From assembly GCA_001824455.1 (NCBI GenBank), contig MHXL01000136.1, positions 1 to 5,900 on the forward strand: a stretch of 5,900 nucleotides of DNA, written 5' to 3'. The stretch is from Desulfuromonadaceae bacterium GWB2_53_15 (GTDB lineage Bacteria; Desulfobacterota; Desulfuromonadia; Geobacterales; Pseudopelobacteraceae). Made by a program: the position numbers and the translations under genes. The notes beneath the pieces are model-generated. The model ran no database searches, had not been told where the DNA came from, and saw only the letters and a program-made list of their open reading frames with translations. Shown here one piece after another: positions 1-5,900 of this stretch (position 1 is its first letter; every line of letters starts with the position of its first letter).

Positions 1-1
1 C

Positions 2-436
2 AACGGGCAGATTGAAATCGCCTTCAACAACACCTCCAGCGCAGCTAGCGGCTACTATAAAGGCACACTTGCCACTCCCACCTCGCCGATGACCAAGATC
101 CCCGGTTCGCCGGTTGGCTCTTGTACCACGGTCTACTGCCATTCATCCGGGCAAGGAGCAAATGGAAGCTGGCCACCCACCTACCAGAGTCCTACCTGGG
201 GGAACAGTGCCAGCGGCTACTGCGGCACCTGTCACGGTGATCAGTTCAGCCATGGTGGATTCAGCCTTGGGAATCCGCTGACATCTGGCAGTCATACGAA
301 ACATCTTCAATATCAAATGGGATTAACTGGCTCGAGTTACATAAGGTGCGTGGCCTGCCACGCGTACACACGCACCGGTCTGGACCCGGCAGGTTGTAAC
401 TCTGGTCTATGTCATCCCCCGGTTAATAAAAACCAT
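2..436 (+). repeat. Module 1: tri-heme unit with an additional fourth CxxxxCH heme
   Basis: This unit holds the motifs C41-TTVY-CH, C74-GT-CH and C116-VA-CH, then an extra C132-NSGL-CH only 12 residues after the third heme histidine. The other complete modules have no such fourth site. It also carries four histidines outside the heme motifs (residues 84, 98, 101 and 145), one more than the usual three, so histidine supply keeps pace with the added heme. Its opening resembles the openings of modules 6 and 7 (a Phe-Asn-Asn strand, then Ser-Pro-Met and Pro-Gly). The window therefore seems to begin almost at a module boundary, and more modules may lie upstream. Confidence 0.85.
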
Positions 437-3400
437 GCCAATTACGGAATCAACGTAGTCATGCCCGATTATTTCGGCGCCACAGCTAGCTATAACGGCA
501 CAACCAAACCGGGGGACGGCTACAGCACCTGCGACAATGTATATTGTCACAGCAACGGTCTTGCAACTTCTCCCAGCTATTACACTCCGACCTGGGGTAA
601 CTCCGCATCCGGCGCTTGCGGAACCTGTCATGGCGCCAACGCCGCGACTCCGCCGGCTTCCTCGCGGCATGCCAGGCATGTCGGCAGCGCCAGTCCCTAT
701 TCATACGCCTGCGCCCTGTGCCATGCCGGTATCGTCAAGCACAACGCCAATTCTACAACCTATGCAGTCATCAGCACAGCGGCGGTTATGGGCTCGTTTG
801 ATGGGACCAGATTACACGTCAACAAATCCCGCGAGGTCAAGTTCGACAGCATCAATCCGTTCGGCCGCTACAGCAGTTACAACCAGTCCTGCAACAGCGC
901 CTATTGCCACAGCATCGGCAACAGCAGTGTCTCTGCCGGCAGTTTGCCAGGTGTTTATGGCGGAAAGATATATGCAAAACCGAAATGGGCCGATGCCGGG
1001 CCATTGGCCTGCAATGCCTGTCACGGTCGCTCAACCGGCAACGGTATGCCTGATTACACAAACGGCGGCGCGGCAACCGCAACTGCCAACAGCCATTCCA
1101 AGCATGTGTCGAGTAGCGCCATTGCCTGCGTTGAATGCCATGAAAAGACAACAAAGTTTGGGACTGCTATCAGGAACACTTTCCCCGGCAAGCATGTTGA
1201 CGGGACAAACCACGATGTATTTTTCAACTTGAGCGGCAACAACAAATTGGGCACATACGATAACGTACAGAAGAAGTGCTCCACCACCTACTGCCACGGC
1301 GCTGCAGCTTCGCTGGCATGGGGAGGGGGCACCTACTGCAACTCCTGCCACAGTGCCAAGGCAGGCACCACCGGCGGTGGTGGAATAAATAACTGGGGTG
1401 CGGCAACGCCGGTCAGTGCCCATAAACTTCACGTGGAAGAAACCACGCTTCTCCCATCGAAATACACCAACTATTCTGTTGGCAATCTGAGCGGTAATTC
1501 TACCAGCTACCGTTTCGGCTGCGCATCATGCCACTTTCCGGGCTCGGGCAAGGCCTCACACGTTAGCGGCTATGCCAGCAATCCATATCGCGCCCAGGTT
1601 TTCTTCGGCTACACTTCTCCTGGCAAAAGGCCGACTTATACCTATACTGGTACGGCAGGTACGGCAGACAATGGTTTTGCCTGGTCAAACGGCAACACCG
1701 TCTGCACCGCTACCTACTGCCACTCCAACGGTGCGGGAGGGGCGGGCAACACGGCGGTTTCCTGGGCGGCGACTGCCAACTCGGTGACCAACACCCGCTG
1801 CAAGTCGTGCCACAACTATACGGCGGCAAGCGGCAGCTCCATTGCCACCGGCGACCATACGGCCCATGTCAACGGCTCAACCTATAATTTTAGTTGCCGC
1901 AAATGCCACGTCGTCACAACTGTTGATGGCTCCACAATTGACGACAAAACTAAGCATGTAAATAAAATGGTAAATGTGGCCTTCAACAACAGCACCACAG
2001 CGGTGAACGGAACCTACAACGGAGGTGCCTCTCCCATGTCGAAGGTTCCCGGTAGCGCTTATGGCAACTGCACCAACACCTATTGCCACAGCAAAGGTAC
2101 CTCGACCACACCATCCACGGCACTGCCGAATATCGTTGCCACTTGGGGGGGGATCCTTAATGCGAGCTGTTCAGGCTGCCACGGCGGCGACAACAATGCC
2201 GCCTTCAAGATGGGGACGGTTGGCAGTTCTGCCCATGTCAAACATATTCAAACCTACGGCTACGGCTGCGTCAAGTGTCATGAGACCACTGTGTCGGCCA
2301 ACCGGACGATTTCGAGCTACGCCAGTCATGTGAATCGTCAGGTAAACATAGAATTCAACAACAGCACCACTGCTGTCAGCGGCACCTACAACGGTTCAGC
2401 CTCGCCCATGGCCAAATTGCCCGGAACATCTACCGGGACCTGCACCAATACCTATTGCCACAGCAAGGGCACATCTGCCACGCCTTCCGCAGCAGCACCG
2501 AACATCATTCCCAATTGGACCAGCAACCTCAACGCTACCTGCTCTAGTTGTCATGGCAATGACAACACAGCTGCCTACAAAATGGGGACGGTTGGCAGTT
2601 CTGCCCACGCTAAGCACGTTCAAAGTTATACCGGCTTTACCTGTGATTACTGTCATGCCGCAACTGCGACTAACAGCCGGACCATTGCGACCGTTGCCAA
2701 CCACGTCAACCGGAAGGTGGACGTCGATTTCAATGCATGGGTCAATACCAACGCCACTTATGGCGGCGCTACCCTCAATTCCAAGCTCCCGGGAGCGGCC
2801 ATGACGACCTGTGCCAACACCTACTGCCACAGTAACGGCACCTCGGTTTCCAGCGGCACGATACCTGCCAACACCACCGTCAGCTGGGGCACCGCCGGGC
2901 CGCTGGCCTGCAACTCCTGTCACGGCAACGCCACCTATGGCTCGGATTTCCGCAAGGCAACCCCTTTGTATGCATCTGGCACCCCAAAGGGAAATGCCCA
3001 CGCCAGTCACATCAGAACCGGCGCCCTCAGTGGCGTCTACATGCAGTGCTTCAACTGTCATGCAGCCACCACCCAGAACAACACCACCATTGTTAACACT
3101 ACAAATCATGTCAATAAGGCCTACAACGTCGTCTCGGTCTTCGCTGGATTCTCGTCGTCCTTCCGCGACGGCGACAATACCATGAACTCCACCAAGGTGA
3201 CGCTTACCCACAACTACAACGCCACGGGCAGCAGCTGTTCCAACGTATCCTGCCACCCGATCGGTCTGGATATCACCACAGCCCCTCCAACTCCCAAGAC
3301 CCGTGCAAGCAGTTCGGTCAAGTGGAACAGCAGCGGGGTCTGCATCGACTGCCACAACATCGACATGCAGAGCACATCAACCTTCCACCACGCCATGCGC

Positions 3401-5899
3401 AACTATTCAGCAGGTTATCCCTTGTTGTCCCCCTACAGCAGCGCCTCCACCGGGGTCAATGTCTATGCCCGGCGCTGTACCATGTGCCATGTTGACCACA
3501 ACATCTTCAGCAATGACCTGAACAGCTCCAACAGCCTGGGACGGGCCGGGAACCTGCGGACCGATATCGCCGTGGCGCCGACCGCTTCAAGCGGCTACAG
3601 CAACAAGGATTATATCAAATCCGGCAGCGGCGGCATCTGCATCAGTTGCCATACCACAGCCAAGGCCAAGGATACCACCCGGCGCAAGAATGACTACCCG
3701 GCCAACGTGACACCGGTCGTTACCCAGGCTCAGTACTCCGCTTCAGGGCACCAGTACGACGTGGCGGCCAAATTCATGAGCGACAACAGTACCGTCTACG
3801 GCAACTGCTCCAAATGCCACAATGCCCTGCTCAATGAAACATCCGTCTTCATGAACGCCACCTCTACCTACCAGTTCGGCAACCACAACAGCGGCGTCCG
3901 CCGACTCCAGGGGACACTTGACGCGGCTGGCGGGGAAACAGCCGAAGAGCAGATCTGTTTCCGCTGTCACAGCCTGCTTACTGACCCCGATCCGGGTGGC
4001 GGCCCACCCAAAGCGGTTGCCAACAAGGACTTCTATGGTGTCGCCCTTATGAGCCTGGCTTCCCAGGACATCTTCGCAGCCAATCTGGATTTCAGGGTGG
4101 CAAACCCGACCTATAGCACTACCAACAAACTATTCTTCAAACCTACTGCTGCTGAGAACCCGACCGAGTCGATGCCGAATCAGCACAATACCGGTGATAC
4201 CTTAACCGGTGGAACCTGGATCGGCCGTTCCATGTCGCCCTGGGAAACCACGACTGCCTACGAGACCAAGAGCCAGACAACCAGCGCAGCCGGCACCAAC
4301 TACTGGCGAATGGTCACCTTCACCTCGCCCAAGGTCTACAGTACTACCACGGTGCCCGCCGGCAACTGGATGATCAACGTCTACTGCCGCGAATCCTCCA
4401 CGTCCCAGAACGCCAAGATCAGGTACATGGTCTACAAATGGAATGATCCTGCCGATACAATGGGCGCGACAATCATTACCAAGGGGACCTACGCCACCGA
4501 GCTTGCCACGACATCTGCTCCTGGTGCCGTGCGCCAGATTGCTGTAAACGTGCCCGCCACCACCCTCACCGCAGGAGAGAAGATTGTTGTCGATCTTGAG
4601 CTGGATACGACTTCCACATATACCACCAGCTATACCGCCTCATTCTACTTCGGCAGCCATGCCCCCAGCGACCTGACGTTACCCGGTGATGTTAAATGGA
4701 GCTATGCCGATCCCGGGGCAGTCGGTTTCGGCCATGATACCCAGCACTATACAGGGATACACCTGCCCTCAACCAGAAACGAGACCCTGGGCTACATTGC
4801 CCAGAACAGGCATATCGAGTGTGTTGACTGCCACAATCCGCATGCAACCCGTAACGGACTTCACGGCGACTACGGCATCGCCACCGGCGGCAGCAGCACC
4901 ACCCTGGTCAACAGCAACAAACAATGGATCCCTAACCAGTGGGTCGGGGCGTTTGTAAGTTTAATCCCTGCAACTCCATCTACCACTGCCCCTATATCAA
5001 CCATAACCAGCAATACCGCCACCACTCTCACCACCACCCCGTATTCTGGCACCTGGGTCGCACCCGTTGCCGGCAGTGTCTACCGGATCATAAAAAACAC
5101 CAATAAGGTGTCAATGAGCCAGCGTGGTGTGCCGGGGGCAAGTGTCAGTTATTCGGGAGCCTGGACCAATGGCACCTACAGCCTGGTAAATGAAGCAACT
5201 TATGAGTATGAGATCTGTTTCAAATGCCATGCCGTAACCAATGCATCCACCAATTCGCTACGTTACTGGAACGTGACCTCGGCCTCCCTGGGTGCTGCCC
5301 GCTGGACCAATATCGGATTGGAGTTCAACCCGAACAATGTCTCCTACCATCCCGTGGTGCAGCCCTTGCCGGCAACCGGCACACCTCGGCGGCTTGAAGC
5401 TGGCGCCTTGACCGGCGGCTGGAAGGCGGGCGATGTGATGTCCTGCTCCGATTGTCACGGCAGGGATACCGGCACCTCGGCCACGGCCCAAGGGCCACAC
5501 GGCTCAACCGTAAAATGGCTTCTGACCGGCAAATACCAAAACTGGCCGTTTACCTCTGCAGCAGCCAATGGCACTGCCGCTGGTGGTACATTTTTGGCCG
5601 GGACCGGCACCACTACATATCCATCAAGTAATTTTTGTTTCAACTGTCACACCTGGGCCGCCGGAGGACTCGCTCACACAAAATCGGGGAACCATGTCTT
5701 ATCATGTGTTGACTGTCATATCCGGGTCCCCCATGGCGGCAAAGTGCCGCGATTGTTGACTGGCCCCAATGCTCCGGCCCGTTACAAACCGAATGGAAAT
5801 GGGGGCGGGTTTAGTGCCAGATATCTGACCAGTGCCCAACTGCCGGCGACTGGTTACATGCTGGGCACAGACATCAGCTGCAATGTTGCATGTGGCGGT
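2..5899 (+). CDS. Giant multiheme c-type cytochrome, internal fragment (36 heme motifs visible; both ends outside the window)
   Basis: Frame 2 is open for 1,966 codons with no stop, so the gene starts upstream and ends downstream. Reading it codon by codon gives 36 heme-attachment motifs: 10 CxxxxCH (cysteine starts at residues 41, 132, 177, 297, 426, 568, 690, 814, 937, 1079) and 26 CxxCH (first at residue 74, last at 1902). In c-type cytochromes the two cysteines bind heme by thioethers in the periplasm and the histidine is the proximal iron ligand. The CxxxxCH/CxxCH pairing matches the Geobacter family GSu_C4xC__C2xCH (TIGR01904/PF09698). The protein is rich in Thr, Asn, Ser, Gly and Ala, as exported proteins often are. 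Heme density is high to residue 1323 (31 sites), then falls. A Sec signal peptide is expected upstream but not seen. The role is inferred as long-range electron transfer to extracellular acceptors; no specific ortholog is recognised. Internal ATG codons are not proposed as starts, because homologous modules lie upstream of them. Confidence 0.96.
437..1957 (+). repeat. Modules 2-5: diverged tri-heme units
   Basis: These four units hold twelve hemes. Their motif cysteines start at residues 177, 206, 237 (module 2); 297, 337, 376 (module 3); 426, 446, 507 (module 4); and 568, 600, 632 (module 5). Spacing between first and second heme varies most. It is only 20 residues in module 4, which is squeezed by a Gly-rich loop moved after the second heme, against 29-40 in the others. 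Modules 3 and 5 contain exactly three histidines outside the motifs. Modules 2 and 4 contain four. The boundary histidines are at 272, 398, 520 and 652. Module 4 ends in a less typical His-Val-Ser instead of His-Val-Asn. Confidence 0.85.
1958..2704 (+). repeat. Modules 6 and 7: closely related duplicated tri-heme units
   Basis: Module 6 (hemes at C690, C723, C756) and module 7 (C814, C847, C881) are the most similar pair in the fragment. Both first hemes read C-T-N-T-Y-C-H-S-K-G. The run K-M-G-T-V-G-S-S-A-H before the third heme is the same in both. The offset between them is 124 residues (372 bases) through the first two hemes and grows to 125 by a one-codon insertion before the third. Each has exactly three histidines outside the motifs (745, 748, 776 and 869, 872, 901). 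The retained DNA identity points to a duplication or gene-conversion event more recent than the others. Confidence 0.88.
2210..2607 (+). repeat. Perfect 26-bp direct repeat within modules 6 and 7
   Basis: Bases 2210-2235 are identical to bases 2582-2607, at a distance of 372 bp. The same 372-bp spacing holds for a perfect 17-bp pair at 1982-1998 and 2354-2370. Both pairs fall at equivalent codons of modules 6 and 7, so they are remnants of one duplicated unit and not independent sites. Synonymous positions are conserved as well as the amino acids, which argues for recent common origin or conversion. Confidence 0.9.
2705..3109 (+). repeat. Module 8: longest of the late tri-heme units
   Basis: Hemes are at C937 (C-ANTY-CH), C970 (C-NS-CH) and C1016 (C-FN-CH), with the boundary histidine at 1036. 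The unit is about ten residues longer than module 7. The extra length lies between the second and third hemes (46 residues between cysteine starts against 33-34 in modules 6 and 7). It keeps the His-x-x-His pair (1000/1003) and has exactly three histidines outside the motifs. The linker entering it reads H-V-N-R-K-V-D-V-D-F, a good example of the module-joining signature. Confidence 0.85.
3110..3490 (+). repeat. Module 9: diverged last tri-heme unit
   Basis: Hemes are at C1079 (C-SNVS-CH), C1114 (C-ID-CH) and C1159 (C-TM-CH). The order CxxxxCH, CxxCH, CxxCH is kept. However, the second site is not followed by Gly, the His-x-x-His pair is replaced by adjacent histidines (F-H-H), and the third site is followed by V-D-H instead of leading to an H-V-N linker. 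This is the last CxxxxCH motif of the fragment, so the unit marks the end of the repeat array. Confidence 0.8.
3491..3970 (+). other. Three-heme CxxCH-only segment of the cytochrome
   Basis: After the repeat array only the classical motif is used: C1213-IS-CH, C1269-SK-CH and C1319-FR-CH. These sites are about 50-56 residues apart and separated by polar, Asn/Ser/Thr-rich stretches. Extra histidines that could act as distal ligands are present, for example S-G-H-Q-Y before the second site and G-N-H-N-S before the third. The last site is preceded by Glu-Glu-Gln-Ile, a context like the second half of doubled-CXXCH proteins (acidic, then I/L-C-F-x-C-H). The segment leads directly into the heme-free region. 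Confidence 0.85.
3971..4819 (+). other. Heme-free region of the cytochrome with a predicted beta-sandwich-like domain (about 4199-4687)
   Basis: Between His1323 and Cys1607 there is no CxxCH or CxxxxCH motif over 283 residues. A Gly/Pro-rich linker (D-P-G-G-G-P-P) opens it. From about residue 1400 to 1562 the sequence alternates hydrophobic and polar residues in strand-like runs joined by short Gly/Thr/Ser turns, for example G-N-W-M-I-N-V-Y and A-K-I-R-Y-M-V-Y-K-W, then a late T-A-G-E-K-I-V-V-D-L-E-L strand. This resembles jelly-roll-type modules seen in surface and phage structural proteins; that comparison is from memory and is weak. The one cysteine here (1462) is followed by Arg, so it is not a heme site. 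A binding, adhesion or docking role is inference. Confidence 0.6.
4820..5230 (+). other. Doubled-CXXCH-like heme pair interrupted by a beta-rich insert (insert about 4874-5095)
   Basis: The first site, C1607-VD-CH followed by N-P-H, has the typical opening of the doubled-CXXCH family (PF09699/TIGR01905). The second, Y-E-Y-E-I-C1739-F-K-C-H, has the typical closing half. In that family the two halves are usually a few tens of residues apart, but here 127 residues separate the heme histidine of the first from the cysteine of the second. Between them lies a Thr/Ser/Gly-rich stretch at about residues 1625-1698: T-G-G-S-S-T-T-L-V, then N-Q-W-V-G-A-F-V, S-N-T-A-T-T-L-T-T and V-Y-R-I-I. It reads as a small all-beta module, and similar wording occurs in fibre-like and exported repeat proteins (recalled, not searched). 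Family assignment of the pair is moderate; the insert is predicted only from pattern. Confidence 0.6.
5231..5899 (+). other. Distal three-heme segment of the cytochrome, probably near the C-terminus
   Basis: Three CxxCH sites occur: C1815-SD-CHG, C1879-FN-CH-TW and C1902-VD-CH. The last two are only 23 residues apart and enclose two spare histidines (A-H-T-K and G-N-H-V). The final heme is followed by I-R-V-P-H-G-G-K, then a Pro/Asn/Gly-rich stretch with no more heme sites for the last 60 visible residues. The fragment ends with I-S-C-N-V-A-C-G-G, where the cysteines are three residues apart and no histidine follows directly. I recall similar low-complexity tails with a cysteine pair near the C-termini of large Geobacter cytochromes, so the stop codon may be close, but it is outside the window. 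Confidence 0.75.
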
Positions 5900-5900
5900 G

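Larger units (their letters stand above)
2..3490 (+). repeat. Nine tandem tri-heme modules (GSu_C4xC__C2xCH type)
   Basis: The first 1,163 residues are nine copies of one unit in the order CxxxxCH, CxxCH, CxxCH. Taking the end-of-module histidine as boundary, they span residues 1-145, 146-272, 273-398, 399-520, 521-652, 653-776, 777-901, 902-1036 and 1037-1163. The first motif usually reads as a variant of C-x-x-T/V-Y-C-H-S, often preceded by a Lys/Leu-Pro-Gly-type turn. The second is often C-x-x-C-H-G preceded by a Trp. A His-x-x-His pair precedes the third motif in modules 1-8 (residues 98/101, 223/226, 365/368, 474/477, 619/622, 745/748, 869/872, 1000/1003). Modules commonly end in H-V-N or a relative, followed by a short V-x-F strand that starts the next module. 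The unit is a protein-level tandem repeat; most copies have diverged strongly in DNA. The modular heme spacing suggests a repeating heme chain, which is inference. Confidence 0.9.

Noticed and set aside
537..1232. ATG-started + strand frame of 231 codons
   Set aside because: It is in another frame over modules 2-4, is Ala/Pro/Thr-rich, and lacks the motifs. Frame 2 has eight conserved heme sites in the same bases.
1031..1432. Antisense frame of 133 codons with a Cys-rich, Val/Gly/Ala-rich translation
   Set aside because: The cysteines come from reverse-complement reading of Gly/Ala/Thr codons, with no CxxCH or metal-site pattern. It sits opposite well-supported heme sites.
1958..2704. Repeated DNA as a mobile element or CRISPR-like array
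   Set aside because: The identical blocks are in phase with the codons and with protein modules 6 and 7. There are no inverted ends, no transposase and no short regular repeat-spacer pattern.
2396..3355. Long open frame on the - strand (319 codons)
   Set aside because: It lies wholly antisense to the heme modules. Its Gly/Val/Ala/Arg-rich translation has no recognisable domain and arises from the C/G-ending codons of the real frame. Heme motifs continue uninterrupted on the + strand across it.
4385..4387. Lone cysteine at residue 1462 as a possible degenerate heme site
   Set aside because: It is followed by Arg, with no partner cysteine within motif distance. It belongs to a strand of the beta-rich domain.
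2..5899. Separate adjacent cytochrome genes within the window
   Set aside because: No stop codon, start with ribosome binding site, or signal peptide occurs in frame 2 at the domain junctions near residues 1163, 1323 or 1607, so the segments are one polypeptide.

Overview
The whole 5.9 kb window lies inside one gene. Reading frame 2 on the + strand (positions 2 to 5899, 1,966 codons) has no stop codon and no frameshift, and it runs off both ends of the window. The encoded fragment belongs to a giant multiheme c-type cytochrome. I count 36 covalent heme-attachment motifs by eye: 26 of the CxxCH type and 10 of the spaced CxxxxCH type. No start codon, signal peptide, ribosome binding site, promoter, stop codon or terminator is visible. 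There is no second gene, RNA gene, mobile element or CRISPR array.

The CxxxxCH...CxxCH pairing is the signature of the family named after Geobacter sulfurreducens (GSu_C4xC__C2xCH; TIGR01904/PF09698). The Thr/Asn/Ser/Gly/Ala-rich composition and moderately GC-rich, C/G-ending codons also suit a metal-reducing Geobacterales/Desulfuromonadota bacterium. The species cannot be told from the window.

Layout of the fragment, in residues counted from nucleotide 2. (1) Residues 1-1163 (nt 2-3490) are nine tandem tri-heme modules of about 122-145 residues. Each has the motif order CxxxxCH, CxxCH, CxxCH; the first module carries an additional CxxxxCH heme. Most modules also supply a His-x-x-His pair before the third heme and a His-Val-Asn-like linker at the end. 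Several modules therefore have exactly three spare histidines for three hemes, as expected for bis-histidine hemes. Modules 6 and 7 are recent-looking duplicates. (2) Residues 1164-1323 hold three widely spaced CxxCH hemes. (3) Residues 1324-1606 contain no heme site and include a predicted beta-sandwich-like domain. (4) Residues 1607-1743 resemble a doubled-CXXCH pair split by a beta-rich insert. (5) Residues 1744-1966 hold three more CxxCH hemes and end in an odd C-x3-C-G-G sequence at the window edge.

The simplest reading is an exported heme-chain protein that moves electrons across the periplasm, outer membrane or extracellular space, with non-heme domains that may contact a surface or partner. 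The chemistry of the heme sites is well supported by motif. The cellular location, the partner and any nanowire role are inference.
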